From positions 1 through 64,000 of the forward strand of contig NZ_JAECVR010000020.1 of assembly GCF_016055185.1 (NCBI RefSeq): a stretch of DNA of 64,000 nucleotides, written 5' to 3'. The translations under genes and the position numbers were made by a program. The notes beneath the pieces are model-generated. The model saw nothing but the letters and a program-made list of their open reading frames with translations, was not told where the DNA came from and ran no database searches. Of the stretch, positions 43,724-53,291 are shown piece by piece (the first letter of the stretch is position 1; every line of letters begins with the position of its first letter). Source of the DNA: Paenactinomyces guangxiensis (GTDB taxonomy: Bacteria; Bacillota; Bacilli; Thermoactinomycetales; Thermoactinomycetaceae).

Positions 43724-44168
43724 GCTGGGCCTTCCCCTTTTCCACTTGCTCCAAGATCAATTGCATCAGTTCTTGTAGTCGTTGTTCATTGCCTGATACA
43801 TATAAATACCCAATCAATGCTTCCAAACCGGTACTGTATCGATAATCAGAAACCCTGGCATTTTTGGGGACACTTCCCGACTTTGCATTGCGCCCCCACT
43901 TCAGGATGCCCATCTCTTCATCTGTGAGCTCGGATTCAATCCTGCGGCACACCTTTGCCTGTGCCCCTGCCGATACGTAGCGCGTGGCCTCGCGCTGCAG
44001 GTCTTGAGGACGAAACAATCCGGCAGCTATCAAATGGTAGCGAACGTAAATTTCATAAACAGCATCACCTAAATAGGCGAGCAGAAGGGGATTTAGTTCT
44101 CGCGGGGATTTGGAAATGACGGATTGCGTCATTCCAAGCAACGCTGAGTGGGTCATTTTCTTTTCCAC
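43716..44168 (-). CDS. mrnC: Mini-ribonuclease III (MrnC)
   Basis: RNase III-like enzyme without a dsRNA-binding domain that trims 23S rRNA precursors. The protein has 150 residues. The catalytic region [20 protein letters not shown] is near 27-46, with the Asp of LGDAVYE, and the second acidic site is in [20 protein letters not shown] near 112-131. Start overlaps cysS by 16 bases; a second ATG four codons later is also possible. Confidence 0.93.
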   Translation of the reverse strand: MEKKMTHSALLGMTQSVISKSPRELNPLLLAYLGDAVYEIYVRYHLIAAGLFRPQDLQREATRYVSAGAQAKVCRRIESELTDEEMGILKWGRNAKSGSVPKNARVSDYRYSTGLEALIGYLYVSGNEQRLQELMQLILEQVEKGKAQHE

Positions 44169-45589
44169 CTGACTCCTTGAGGTGTATCCTCCAAAATAAT
44201 CCCCCGGTTGAGAAGTTGGTCGCGAATGGCATCGGCACGGGCAAAATTGCGATCTTTTCTGGCCTGCTGGCGTTCTTGAATCAGAGCTTCAATTTCGCTT
44301 TCCAGGCTTTCTTCCTTATTCCCTCTCACTAGACCCAATACTTCTCCGCCAAACGTATCAAACCAATCAAGCAAGGCTTCAGCCGATCCCCTGGAGATAA
44401 CCGGTTTAGCCACCCACTCGTTAGCCAGTTTGACTGCCTCAAAGATCACGCTGATGGCATTGGCTGTATTAAAGTCGTCATTCATCGCAGAGTAAAACTG
44501 ATCTGACAGAGACTGGAGTGCTGCGATCAGTTCTTCAGCAGGGGCCCCCTCCAGTGCTGCCTGTTTGCGGTGCCTCAGATTGGTGACTGCTGTCTCGATC
44601 CGCTCTACACTTCCTTCCGCCTGGTTCATAATCTCTTCGCTAAATTGCAGCGGGTTGCGGTAGTGAACAGAGAGCAGGAAGTAACGAATGGCCGCGGAAG
44701 AATATTCCTTCCGCAGTTCAGCGACATATTTGACATTGCCGAGGGATTTGGACATCTTTTCATTTCTCATATTGATTAACCCGTTATGAAGCCAATAACG
44801 GACAAACGGCTGATCCGTCCACGCTTCACTCTGGGCGATTTCATTTTCATGGTGAGGAAAGCACAGGTCTGCTCCGCCAGCATGGATATCTAAAGTATCC
44901 CCCAAATACTTTCTTGACATCGCCGAGCACTCCAGGTGCCAGCCCGGCCGCCCCGGTCCCCAGGGTGTGTCCCAACTGATCTCCCCCGGCTTAGCCGCTT
45001 TCCACAATGCAAAGTCAAGCGGATGCTCTTTTTGTTCATTCACTTCAATGCGGGCTCCTGCTTTGAGTTCATCCAATGACTGATGAGAAAGTTTGCCGTA
45101 ATCCTTTTTACGCAAAGATCGAAAGTAGACGTCTCCGTTTCTCTCGTAGGCATACCCTTTGTCAATAAGGGTCTGTACCGCCTCAATCATTTCGGCAATA
45201 TGCTCTGTGGCGCGCGGATGCACATCAGCCCGTTTCACTCCCAGAGCATCCATATCATCAAAATAAGCATGAATATACCGTTCCGCGATCTCAGGAACTG
45301 ACTCTCCCGTTTCTTTGGAGGCATTGATCAGCCTGTCATCCACATCGGTAAAGTTTTGCACATAGGTTACTTTGTAGCCGAGGTGATGCAGATATCGGCG
45401 CACGACGTCAAAGAAGACAAACACGCGTGCATTGCCTATATGAATATAGTTATATACGGTCGGGCCGCATACATACATTTTTACTTCACCCTGCTTCAGG
45501 GTTTTTAGTTCTTCTTTATTTTTGGTCAGAGTATTGTAAAGCTTGACAGTCGTGGTCCGAGGGTCTCTCTTCGTCGGGTCGAGACTCAT
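44153..45589 (-). CDS. cysS: Cysteinyl-tRNA synthetase
   Basis: Class I synthetase of 478 residues. Motifs: [20 protein letters not shown] with the HIGH-like HIGN near 45-55, zinc ligands in [10 protein letters not shown] and [15 protein letters not shown] near 212-245, and KMSKS in [10 protein letters not shown] near 274. The start lies 74 bases inside cysE. No nearer ATG, GTG or TTG exists before the conserved LYNTLT segment, so the overlap seems real. Its N-terminus carries about a dozen extra residues. Control is by the T-box ahead of cysE. Confidence 0.96.
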   Translation of the reverse strand: MSLDPTKRDPRTTTVKLYNTLTKNKEELKTLKQGEVKMYVCGPTVYNYIHIGNARVFVFFDVVRRYLHHLGYKVTYVQNFTDVDDRLINASKETGESVPEIAERYIHAYFDDMDALGVKRADVHPRATEHIAEMIEAVQTLIDKGYAYERNGDVYFRSLRKKDYGKLSHQSLDELKAGARIEVNEQKEHPLDFALWKAAKPGEISWDTPWGPGRPGWHLECSAMSRKYLGDTLDIHAGGADLCFPHHENEIAQSEAWTDQPFVRYWLHNGLINMRNEKMSKSLGNVKYVAELRKEYSSAAIRYFLLSVHYRNPLQFSEEIMNQAEGSVERIETAVTNLRHRKQAALEGAPAEELIAALQSLSDQFYSAMNDDFNTANAISVIFEAVKLANEWVAKPVISRGSAEALLDWFDTFGGEVLGLVRGNKEESLESEIEALIQERQQARKDRNFARADAIRDQLLNRGIILEDTPQGVRWKRK

Positions 45590-46262
45590 CTGATTTTACC
45601 CCCTGTTTCAGTTGTTCTATTTCGTTTCTTAATATAGATATTTCGGCTTGCATAGACCGGAACATCTCGGCGACAGGGTCAGGTAAGTTGACCTGGTCCA
45701 GGTCTGTTTGGACACGGACCCCATCCTGAATCACCACTCTCCCCGGAACGCCGACCACCGTGGAGTTGGCGGGCACATCACGCAAAACAACCGATCCCGC
45801 ACCAATCTTGGCACAGCGCCCGATCCGGATCGACCCCAGCACTTTAGCCCCGGATGCAATCATCACATGATCTTCAATCGTCGGATGTCGTTTCCCCTTT
45901 TCTTTGCCCGTCCCTCCGAGCGTCACACCCTGGTAGATGGTAACATAGTCCCCCACCTCACAGGTTTCACCAATCACTACACCCATTCCGTGATCAATAA
46001 AAACACCTCGCCCAATCCGGGCACCCGGATGGATCTCAATTCCGGTAAAAAAGCGGCTGATCTGAGAGATTATTCTCGCTGCGAGAAACCAGCGCATCCG
46101 GTAAAAGAGGTGAGCAATCCGATGAGCCCAAATCGCATGTAAACCTGAGTAGGTTAAAACCACTTCCAACGTGTTCCTGGCGGCCGGATCCCTGTCAAAA
46201 ACAGCTTGAACATCTGATTGCAAAATCCTCCGTGTCTCTCTCAATTTACTCCACAATGACAT
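45516..46262 (-). CDS. cysE: Serine O-acetyltransferase
   Basis: Makes O-acetylserine from serine and acetyl-CoA, the carbon precursor of cysteine. The protein has 248 residues. A helical N-terminus is followed by left-handed beta-helix repeats, with [20 protein letters not shown] near 66-85 and the catalytic [20 protein letters not shown]. The tail beyond about residue 200 is charged, longer than in B. subtilis, and overlaps cysS by 74 bases. ATG 46262 is preferred to 46283 on family length. Confidence 0.95.
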   Translation of the reverse strand: MSLWSKLRETRRILQSDVQAVFDRDPAARNTLEVVLTYSGLHAIWAHRIAHLFYRMRWFLAARIISQISRFFTGIEIHPGARIGRGVFIDHGMGVVIGETCEVGDYVTIYQGVTLGGTGKEKGKRHPTIEDHVMIASGAKVLGSIRIGRCAKIGAGSVVLRDVPANSTVVGVPGRVVIQDGVRVQTDLDQVNLPDPVAEMFRSMQAEISILRNEIEQLKQGVKSDESRPDEERPSDHDCQALQYSDQK

Positions 46263-46427
46263 ATCTGGTTTCTCCCTCCACATCTTTAAATAAAGGTTGA
46301 CGCCTCAACCATACGATCCCTTGCTCAAGCAGCTTTTATCCATTCTATCCACCTGAACCTCCTGATGGGGAAGGCTCACAAACAGCCAAAACATAAATAC
46401 ATTCCAAATGCTGTAACAGGCAGCGAT

Positions 46428-46690
46428 AAAAAAAGTCTCTGCAGCTAAACGCTGCAGAGACGGGTTTTCCGCGGTTCCACTCTGCTTGAACTCAACGTGT
46501 GAATTCCTCTTGACCCCAAAATAACGGCGGGTACCGGACCCTCCTACTCCGGGTGTTCAAGCCGTTTCAGAGGTCAGCTCCTGGGTGCATTTCAAAAGGG
46601 CCGGGGATAGAGCCATTTCAGCGGGCAGCTCCTCTCTGTAATCCCACATGCGCTTCCTACTTTCCCAATCATTGCCACAGTGTATGATCG
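46428..46690 (-). promoter_or_regulatory. T-box leader with UGC (Cys) specifier, upstream of cysE-cysS
   Basis: The T-box core AGAGTGGAACCGCGG lies at 46469-46483 on the minus strand. It is followed by a terminator with arms GTCTCTGCAGC and GCTGCAGAGAC (46434-46461) and a U7 run. Stem I contains the specifier-loop sequence GAAATGCACCCAGGAGC; the codon after GAAA is TGC (46587-46589), matching cysteine. Uncharged tRNA-Cys would stabilise the antiterminator and permit expression of cysE and cysS. The element explains the 460 bases between cysE and gltX. Confidence 0.93.
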
Positions 46691-46721
46691 CGCTTTGTTC
46701 ATTTTATTTTCTACCAAAGAC

Positions 46722-48182
46722 TTATCTTTTGTCAACTAAAGCTTGAATACGCTTGATCACCTTGTCTGCTCCAAGCAGTGAAATCGTTTCCCTGAGGTCA
46801 GGCCCGTGTACAACTCCGGTCACAGCAGCCCGAACAGGCATAAATAGTTGTTTCCCTTTATAGCCTGTCTCTTTTTGTACATTTTTCAACATTGTTTTGA
46901 TTTGATCCGGACTTAAAGACTCCGCCCCGTCAAGCTGGTTTAGAAAAGCTTGTAAAACCACAGGCACCTGGTCTCCGGCCAAAACCTTTTTGGCTTCGTC
47001 GGAGTAAGTAATATCTGATTGGAAGAAAAGATCCGTAAGCTCAACAATCTGCGAAATACTTTCCAATTGTTCCTGATATAATCCGATCACCCGGGTGGTC
47101 CACTCCTCTTGTTCCGGGGACATCGGCAAAGAAATGCGGCCCGCCTGTTCCAGATAGGGAAAAGCCAATCCGGCAATCCGCTCTAACGGAGCCTTTTTGA
47201 TATAATGGCCGTTCATCCAATTCAACTTGCCGGTATCAAAAACAGCAGGTGCTTTTGAGACGCGTTCCAGGGAGAAAATATTGCACAGCTCTTCCATGGA
47301 GAAAATCTCTTCTTCACCCTCGGGTGCCCATCCCAACAGCGCAATAAAGTTAATAATGGCTTCCGGTAAATATCCCAGCTCTTTATACTGATCGATAAAC
47401 TGGATAATGGTTTCATCCCGTTTGCTCATCTTTTTGCCTTCCGCGTTCAAAATCAGCGGGACATGTGCAAACGTGGGCACTTCAAAGCCAAACACTTCAT
47501 AGATCAGTAATTGGCGCGGCGTGTTGGAAAGGTGTTCTTCGCCGCGAATGACATGAGTAATTTTCATTAAGGCATCATCAATCGCAACGGCAAAGTTATA
47601 GGTGGGACGGCCATCGGGACGCATAATGATAAAATCTCCGATCCCATCCGTTTCAAATTTGACCCGCCCGCGAATCGCATCCTCGAAAACAAGCGTCCTT
47701 CCTTCGGGCACCCGGAAACGGATGCTGGGCACTCTCCCCTCCGCCTCCAAACGCTCCCGCTGTTCGGCAGTCAGATCCCGGTCCCAGCCGCTGTACTTGG
47801 GTGCTTCTCCACGCGCTAATTGCTCCTCACGCTCTTTCTCCAACTCCTCCGGGGTGCTGTAACTGTAGTATGCCAGCCCTTTGCTTAATAATTGATCAGC
47901 ATATTTCCGGTAAATATCAGCCCGGTCCATGGAACGGTAAGGCCCGTAGGGACCGCCGGTATCAACTGATTCATCCCATTCAATCCCGAGCCATTTTAAC
48001 ATGGACAGCTGTTTCTCGGCAGCACCCTCCACATTTCGCTCTGTATCGGTATCTTCAATACGGACGATAAAGTCGCCCCTGTGTTTTTTGGCAAGTAAAT
48101 AGCTGAACAGCGCCGTCCGTGCACCACCAATATGCAGATGACCTGTGGGACTTGGTGCATATCGTGTACGAACTTTTGTCAT
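46722..48182 (-). CDS. gltX: Glutamyl-tRNA synthetase
   Basis: Class I synthetase of 486 residues. The HIGH signature is in [20 protein letters not shown] near 8-27, KMSKS-like motif is [20 protein letters not shown] near 252-271. In Bacillales lacking GlnRS it also charges tRNA-Gln with Glu for the amidotransferase; that is assumed here. The frame is open to 48260, but the ATG at 48182, with AGGGGAAAG upstream, matches relatives. It is 34 bases from the ispF stop. Confidence 0.96.
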   Translation of the reverse strand: MTKVRTRYAPSPTGHLHIGGARTALFSYLLAKKHRGDFIVRIEDTDTERNVEGAAEKQLSMLKWLGIEWDESVDTGGPYGPYRSMDRADIYRKYADQLLSKGLAYYSYSTPEELEKEREEQLARGEAPKYSGWDRDLTAEQRERLEAEGRVPSIRFRVPEGRTLVFEDAIRGRVKFETDGIGDFIIMRPDGRPTYNFAVAIDDALMKITHVIRGEEHLSNTPRQLLIYEVFGFEVPTFAHVPLILNAEGKKMSKRDETIIQFIDQYKELGYLPEAIINFIALLGWAPEGEEEIFSMEELCNIFSLERVSKAPAVFDTGKLNWMNGHYIKKAPLERIAGLAFPYLEQAGRISLPMSPEQEEWTTRVIGLYQEQLESISQIVELTDLFFQSDITYSDEAKKVLAGDQVPVVLQAFLNQLDGAESLSPDQIKTMLKNVQKETGYKGKQLFMPVRAAVTGVVHGPDLRETISLLGADKVIKRIQALVDKR

Positions 48183-48216
48183 TCTTCTTTCCCCTTTTCC
48201 CATACACTCATTGATC

Positions 48217-48699
48217 TTATTTTCCGTTTTTGACAAGACAGACCACGGCCATGGCAGCAATCCCCTCTCCCCGGCCGGTAAATCCCAACTTTTCCGTCGT
48301 CGTCGCTTTTACATTGACCTGTTCAATGCTTGCTTCCAAAAGCGCGGCAATCCGCTCACACATCTGGGGGATATAAGGAGCCATTTTAGGCCGCTGGGCG
48401 ATAATTGTGGCATCAACATTTCCCAGAACATACCCTTTCTCCCTGGCCAGGTTCCACACCGTCTGTAACAGCTTCGCACTATCTGCCCCTTTATATGCGG
48501 GATCATCGTCAGGAAAATGCTTTCCGATATCTCCCAGCGCCAATGCGCCCAAAATCGCATCGGTAATCGTATGTAAAAGGACATCGGCATCGGAGTGACC
48601 GATCAGCCCTTTTTCAAAGGGAATGGTTACTCCGCCGATGATCAATGGATGATCCTCTCCCAATTGATGTACATCAAACCCTTGTCCAATCCGAATCAT
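48217..48699 (-). CDS. ispF: 2-C-methyl-D-erythritol 2,4-cyclodiphosphate synthase
   Basis: MEP-pathway enzyme forming MEcPP, the step after IspE. The protein has 160 residues. [20 protein letters not shown] has the zinc-binding [23 protein letters not shown] is near 34-53 and the C-terminal [20 protein letters not shown] is typical. In B. subtilis it directly follows ispD; here the pair is separated by about 1.1 kb of TnpB remnant DNA. Confidence 0.97.
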   Translation of the reverse strand: MIRIGQGFDVHQLGEDHPLIIGGVTIPFEKGLIGHSDADVLLHTITDAILGALALGDIGKHFPDDDPAYKGADSAKLLQTVWNLAREKGYVLGNVDATIIAQRPKMAPYIPQMCERIAALLEASIEQVNVKATTTEKLGFTGRGEGIAAMAVVCLVKNGK

Positions 48700-48724
48700 A
48701 CCTGTTTGCTGCTACTAAAAACAT

Positions 48725-48858
48725 AGACAAACATGTCCATGCCAGAGGATTCCTGCTTCTTCGTGCCCCGCCTCACCTCTTACTCGCTACTACGGTTTGA
48801 TGTAGCACTCCACAGGCGTCAATTCCCGACTAGCCATCGGTACATATTTGCAGGTCAG
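48725..48858 (-). mobile_element. 3' end of IS605-type element: possible omega-RNA scaffold/right end
   Basis: Directly downstream of the tnpB stop on the minus strand lies a structured segment containing ACGCCTGTGGAGTGCTACAT and, further on, GAAGCAGGAATCCTC. As I remember, GAAGCAGGAA-like ends are typical of the 3' side of IS605 tnpB genes, where the guide RNA scaffold is encoded. The right boundary with ispF upstream DNA cannot be set exactly. No matching left end was found. Confidence 0.5.
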
Positions 48859-49831
48859 TCAAGTTAACACTGCATATTCTTTTGCCTTCGCCAGATTGAC
48901 AGATGCATTCAGGTCTCTGTCTCTTTCACATCCATATTGTTCACAACGAAACATCCGTTCAGACAGGGAAAGGTTGATTTTCTTATGACCGCAACAAGAA
49001 CAAGTTTTGCTGGACGGGTACTCCATCCCCATCTTCCTGCAGGTGTTCAGCAACTTTATCTTGAAGTCATAAAATCCCTGATTTGAAACAGACTTCGCCA
49101 AGTACCGGTTCTTTTTCATCCCGCGCACATGCAGTTTTTCGGTGGTGATAAATGCCGGCTTGGTTTTTGCGATGACACTCACCACCCATGCCCGATACGC
49201 TTCCCTCATTCTGGCCAGGCGTTGATGTAATTTTTGTACTCTCAGGACATTTTTGCGTATGTTGCTTCCGCCCTTCGCAGCAGGTTTTTCACCTCTCTTT
49301 TTCCTGGATTCGTACTTTCGGGATAATGCCCTTTGGGCTCTTTTCAGCCGTTTCTCCGTACGCTTGACAGCGGAAGACTTGTTGATATTCTTAAACTCTT
49401 GACCATTGCTCACAACAGCGAGCCGTTGGATCCCCAGGTCGATCCCCACTCCCGTGATGAAGGGGTGATCTCTCCGCTTCCATTCATTTTTCCCGGGAAG
49501 GACAGACTTGAAGAGGACCGAGACATAGAAACGATCTGCCTTCTATTCCACTGTACAACTGGATACCAACCCACTCAGGGGCATGTATCCTTTTTCCTTC
49601 AGCCGGATCCAGCCCAAAGTGGGGATGTTAATTCGATGACGCCCGATCTTTAAATCGGTTTTGTTATTCTTAGGAAAATAGATTGTTACATCTTGATTCT
49701 TTTTCTTCTTGAATCGTGGCTTTTCAGCCAATTTCTTAAAGTATCGCCGGAAGGACGTTTCTGCATGAACGAGTGCTTTTTTTCTCGCCTTGCTTCCACA
49801 ATCTTTGATCCAGGGAGATCTTTTGGACAGC
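48859..49831 (-). pseudogene. TnpB (IS200/IS605-type) remnant, copy 2, with in-frame TAG
   Basis: The gene is truncated at its 5' end right at the ispD stop and interrupted by one TAG at 49543-49545. The two parts are in the same frame. Reading through gives a protein with the three RuvC acidic motifs: GIDLGIQRLAV, AFITTEKLHVRG and ERDRDLNASVNL. The zinc ribbon begins CSCCGHKK, but its third pair reads CEQYGC rather than CxxC. Roughly the first 60 residues of a normal TnpB are absent. There is no tnpA nearby. The element sits between ispD and ispF. Confidence 0.88.
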
Positions 49832-50515
49832 TCATGATTGACGTATCTGATAAATCGCTTCAGCCACAATGAGATCATCCGGCGTTGTCAATTTGATATT
49901 GGTGTACTCCCCTTCAACAACCCGGACATCAATTCCCAACTGTTCGACCAGCATCGAATCATCAGTGGCTGCCGCTTCCTGCCCTGATGCTTGTTCATGA
50001 GCCTCCAACAAGATCTGGGTCCGAAATGCTTGCGGGGTTTGCACTGCCCACAGGCGGCTTCGGTCCGGAGTCATCTCGACAATCCCGGCTTGATCTACTT
50101 GTTTGACTGTATCTTTCACGGGCACGGCGAGAATGGCCGCCCCATGCATACGGGCTGTCGTGAGCAAGCGGGAAATAGAGGCATGACTGACAAATGGACG
50201 GACAGCGTCATGAACCAACACCCACTCCGTCGTTAAACAGGTAAGTCCCCTGTATACACTCTCTTGTCTCTCTTTGCCGCCGGCAACAACTTGTTTGACT
50301 TTCATCAGCCCGTCCTGTGCAATCAACTGCTTCACCCGTCCGATCTCATTTTCCCGGGTGACAACGACGATTTCTTCAACTTCAGGATGTGTTTCAAAGA
50401 CACGTAAAGTGTGGAGGAGGATCGGATGATGATGAAATAATAAGAACTGTTTACTCTCTTTGACCCCCATCCGCTTCCCTTGCCCTGCCGCCGGAATCAC
50501 AACGCCAACACTCAC
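49832..50515 (-). CDS. ispD: 2-C-methyl-D-erythritol 4-phosphate cytidylyltransferase
   Basis: MEP-pathway enzyme that makes CDP-ME from MEP and CTP. From GTG 50515 the protein has 227 residues. The CTP-binding PAAGQGKRMGVKESKQF is near 8-24, VLVHDAVRPFVSHASI near 100-115 and KLTTPDDLIVAEAI at the C-terminus. AAAGGAGA stands seven bases before the GTG. Its TGA is immediately followed by TnpB-like sequence, so ispD appears intact but lies at the break of the element. Confidence 0.95.
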   Translation of the reverse strand: MSVGVVIPAAGQGKRMGVKESKQFLLFHHHPILLHTLRVFETHPEVEEIVVVTRENEIGRVKQLIAQDGLMKVKQVVAGGKERQESVYRGLTCLTTEWVLVHDAVRPFVSHASISRLLTTARMHGAAILAVPVKDTVKQVDQAGIVEMTPDRSRLWAVQTPQAFRTQILLEAHEQASGQEAAATDDSMLVEQLGIDVRVVEGEYTNIKLTTPDDLIVAEAIYQIRQS

Positions 50516-50592
50516 GAAGCTATCTCCTTTCAAACACAGCAATGCCCGTCGGCTTTAGCAAAACCGTTACGGGCTAATTCGCAGCTCTCTCA

Positions 50593-51687
50593 TTATAAGG
50601 CACGTTCAAGCAGTTTAGGTTTGGCAAAAATCATTCGTCCTGCAGAAGTTTGTAGCACACTGGTAACCAGTACGTCAAGCCTGTCACCAATATATTCACG
50701 TCCGCCCTCAATCACGATCATAGTGCCATCATCAAGGTAAGCAACTCCCTGGCCGTGCTCTTTTCCGTCTTTAATCACTTGAACGTTGATCTCTTCACCC
50801 GGCAGCACAACCGGCTTTACCGCATTAGCCAGATCGTTTATATTCAGGACGCTCACACCCTGCAGCTCACAAACTTTATTCAAGTTAAAATCATTGGTGA
50901 CAACTTTACCGGATAAAACCTTGGCCAGTTTTACCAGCTTGCTGTCCACCTCTGCCACTTCCTCAAAGTCTCCCTCGTAAATAATTACTTTTACGTTTAA
51001 CTCTTTTTGAATCTTATTAAGAATATCCAAGCCTCTTCGTCCCCGGTTCCGCTTCAATACATCAGAGGAGTCAGCGATATGTTGCAGCTCTTCCAGAACA
51101 AAACTGGGAATGACAAGGGTTCCTTCCAGGAAACCGGTCCTGCAGATATCGGCGATTCTTCCGTCAATGATGACACTGGTATCTAAAATCTTGTGTTCGA
51201 AAGTCTCGCGTCCTTCTTTTTTGTTTCGGCCTTCTTTATTCTGACGGCCAAGAGTAAAAACAGAAATTAGTTCATCGCGTTTCTTATATCCCACTCTGAA
51301 TCCGAGATAACCGAATAAACCGGAAAAAATAAACGGCAAGACGTGGTTTACACCGGGTATCGGCAATGAAGACAACGGTTGTTGGATGAGAAAAGCGACG
51401 ATAAGACCAAAAATTAAGCCCAGAGCCCCAAATACTCCGTCCGCGGCAGGGATCTTAATCAAGCGCTCTTCGCTCCAACGAATCCACTTCACCACATTGT
51501 TCGACAACCAGATGGTGGCCACAAACATAATCACGGCCCCCAAAGCGCCCCCTATATAACCGGGTGCGGGTACATCACCGAATTTCAGAGGAGATTTTTG
51601 AAGCGCTCCGAAAAATTCTGGCCCCAGATAGTAACCGGCAGATGCTCCGACAAGAGTGAAAGCTAATTGTACAAAACGTTTCAACAC
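50593..51687 (-). CDS. PIN/TRAM-domain integral membrane protein YacL
   Basis: Protein of 364 residues with four N-terminal membrane helices (about 1-25, 43-65, 80-105, 112-135). A PIN-like domain starts at HKILDTSVIIDGRIADICRT near 166-185 with acidic residues at DTS and VTNDFNLNKV. The TRAM domain follows (GVAYLDDGTMIVIEGGREYI). This architecture is YacL; PIN suggests ribonuclease activity, but the substrate is unknown. Begins with GTG at 51687. Often next to carD/ispD. Confidence 0.88.
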   Translation of the reverse strand: MLKRFVQLAFTLVGASAGYYLGPEFFGALQKSPLKFGDVPAPGYIGGALGAVIMFVATIWLSNNVVKWIRWSEERLIKIPAADGVFGALGLIFGLIVAFLIQQPLSSLPIPGVNHVLPFIFSGLFGYLGFRVGYKKRDELISVFTLGRQNKEGRNKKEGRETFEHKILDTSVIIDGRIADICRTGFLEGTLVIPSFVLEELQHIADSSDVLKRNRGRRGLDILNKIQKELNVKVIIYEGDFEEVAEVDSKLVKLAKVLSGKVVTNDFNLNKVCELQGVSVLNINDLANAVKPVVLPGEEINVQVIKDGKEHGQGVAYLDDGTMIVIEGGREYIGDRLDVLVTSVLQTSAGRMIFAKPKLLERAL

Positions 51688-51805
51688 GGGGCTTCACCTC
51701 CTCCCAACTTCACTCTGCTAGTATTCATTATAGACAATCTGACAAAATGAAAACCCGAATATACAATTTTCCTGTGATTTTTTTGTAACAACAGAAAATC
51801 TTGAA

Positions 51806-52294
51806 TCAGGCATCACGGGTTATAACGATATGATCAATAAGTTCAAACGCCTGTTCTTCCTTGAGGTTTCTCGCGAGAGCCAGTTCGCTGATCAAGATCT
51901 GCTTGGCATTATCCAACATTTTGCGCTCTCCGGTAGAAAGGCCCTTCTCTTCTTCGCGAAGCATCAAAGACCGTACTACGTCGGCCACTTCATAAATATC
52001 TCCGCTCTTCATTTTGTCCAAATTGGCACGATAACGGCGATTCCAATTGGTCGTGTCATTTACATCCTGAGTGCGCATCCTTTCAAGGACCCGCTCCACA
52101 GTACTTTCGTCCACAACCTCCCTGAGACCGATGCTCTCCACATTTTTCATCGGGACCATCACTTTCATATCTCCGATGGGCATGCGCATCACATAGTACT
52201 TTTGTCGTTTTCCCAGGATCTCTTTTTCTTCAATTGACTCAATGACCCCGGCACCGTGCATCGGATAAACCACCTTGTCGCCAATATTGAACAA
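51806..52294 (-). CDS. CarD-family transcription factor
   Basis: Protein of 162 residues. The N-terminal RNA polymerase-interacting domain starts MFNIGDKVVYPMHGAGVIES and has a tudor-like fold in relatives (CarD, TRCF RID). The C-terminal half is helical with RRYRANLDKMKSGDIYEVAD near 86-105. In mycobacteria CarD stabilises open complexes at rRNA promoters; its role in Bacillales is less known. Two tandem promoters precede the gene. Confidence 0.9.
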   Translation of the reverse strand: MFNIGDKVVYPMHGAGVIESIEEKEILGKRQKYYVMRMPIGDMKVMVPMKNVESIGLREVVDESTVERVLERMRTQDVNDTTNWNRRYRANLDKMKSGDIYEVADVVRSLMLREEEKGLSTGERKMLDNAKQILISELALARNLKEEQAFELIDHIVITRDA

Positions 52295-52330
52295 ATCGAT
52301 CCACCTCCAAAAAGGGCAATATCTATTTCC

Positions 52331-52406
52331 AAGATATCACAAAAGGGATCGCGAGTCAACAAAATTAAAAATTATTATATTAGCATATTCCTATTTAAAC
52401 CGTCAA
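52331..52406 (-). promoter_or_regulatory. Two tandem sigma-A promoters of carD
   Basis: On the minus strand TTGACT (52354-52359) is followed after 17 bases by TATCTT (52331-52336), and TTGACG (52401-52406) after 18 bases by TAATAT (52377-52382). Both point at carD; the region is AT-rich and could also serve as UP elements. Confidence 0.65.
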
Positions 52407-52450
52407 CAACTTTTTTGTTTATGAGCACAACTTATTCTTTGGCTGCGAAT

Positions 52451-52480
52451 TTGACACCATGAAAGCGCCATCTATATAAT
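52451..52480 (+). promoter_or_regulatory. Sigma-A promoter for the plus-strand gene at 52532
   Basis: TTGACA (52451-52456) and TATAAT (52475-52480), spacer 18 bases. Both boxes match the consensus fully. The predicted transcript starts about 45 bases before the ATG. It diverges from the carD promoters. Confidence 0.88.
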
Positions 52481-52531
52481 AAACATAGCAAAAACTTCGG
52501 CACGGAATCCCTGGAAAATGAGGTGAAAGGC

Positions 52532-52930
52532 ATGAGTGAAGAGAACCATTTTCACTCCTTTCAACAGCAAGTGGGAGATCTTCTCTTAAGACACCGCAGC
52601 TTTTTGGATGTTACTTCCAAATTTCAAGAATCAAACGCCCGGATCAACCGCGCTTTAATGAAAGCTGTTACCGACTGCGGCTGCATTGAAGTAGAGGCCC
52701 GCCGCCAGTCTTTTCCGAAAGCAGCTTCCGTTTCAGAGTGGAAAGAACAACTAAAGACCCACCTGTCCGGAGAATTATGCGACCATTGTCTTGATGTCGT
52801 CAAGTCGGAAATGGGTAAAAACCTGTTTTACCTGACCGCATTGTGCAATCTGTTAGATATTCGTTTACTTGATGTGATTAAGCAGGAGTCCAATAATTTG
52901 TCTACTCTGGGAGTTTTTACTCTCCGCTAG
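52532..52930 (+). CDS. Conserved small protein next to carD, function unknown
   Basis: Protein of 132 residues. The N-terminal half is helical, VGDLLLRHRSFLDVTSKFQE near 13-32. Cysteines cluster in TDCGCIEVEA near 46-55 and GELCDHCLDVVKSE near 85-98. The pattern CGC ... CxxC suggests a metal-binding or redox site. I recall similar proteins, annotated DUF1573-like or MazG-like, beside carD in Paenibacillaceae, without known role. It is the only plus-strand gene between gerD and the right-edge locus. A GTG start at 52523 is possible but overlaps the ribosome-binding site. Confidence 0.75.
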   Translation: MSEENHFHSFQQQVGDLLLRHRSFLDVTSKFQESNARINRALMKAVTDCGCIEVEARRQSFPKAASVSEWKEQLKTHLSGELCDHCLDVVKSEMGKNLFYLTALCNLLDIRLLDVIKQESNNLSTLGVFTLR

Positions 52931-53291
52931 AAGATCTCCGGAGTCTGGAAGGATTCACCTCTTAACCCGTACTATGCCCATTATACTCCAAATCTATGAT
53001 CAATTGAAATATATTTAACAAATAAATAAAATATTTTGAACCTGTTGCTTTCTCCATCTTTGAGCACAGGTTGCACCTTTTAGACTGGCCCGTTCTCTCT
53101 TGCGGGTGCTTACAACTAAAAGTATGGAAACATTAAAACCCGCCATTTAAATGAAAGCGCATGGAACGTGCCTTTGATGAGATGCTGGCTGTTTGCAGCG
53201 GGAAGTCCGCTATTCATATTAAAAACAACCCTGCTCTCCTTATTCAGGGTTGTTTTTGCCAGTTGATTGTTATATTCAGTCATGAATATTT
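52931..53291. other. Gene-free interval between two convergent genes
   Basis: No gene with a credible start was found. The only clear signal is a bidirectional terminator at 53221-53257. The part around 53030-53110 is AT-rich with no conserved element that I recognise. Confidence 0.5.
53221..53257. terminator. Bidirectional terminator for pssA and the small plus-strand gene
   Basis: AAAAACAACCCTG (53221-53233) pairs perfectly with CAGGGTTGTTTTT (53245-53257). U-tracts exist on both strands. It is 35 bases past the pssA stop. Confidence 0.85.

Noticed and set aside
49543-49545. In-frame TAG in tnpB as a recoded codon or programmed readthrough
   Set aside because: The gene is also truncated at its 5' end, and the sister copy is decayed, so ordinary inactivation is the simpler reading.
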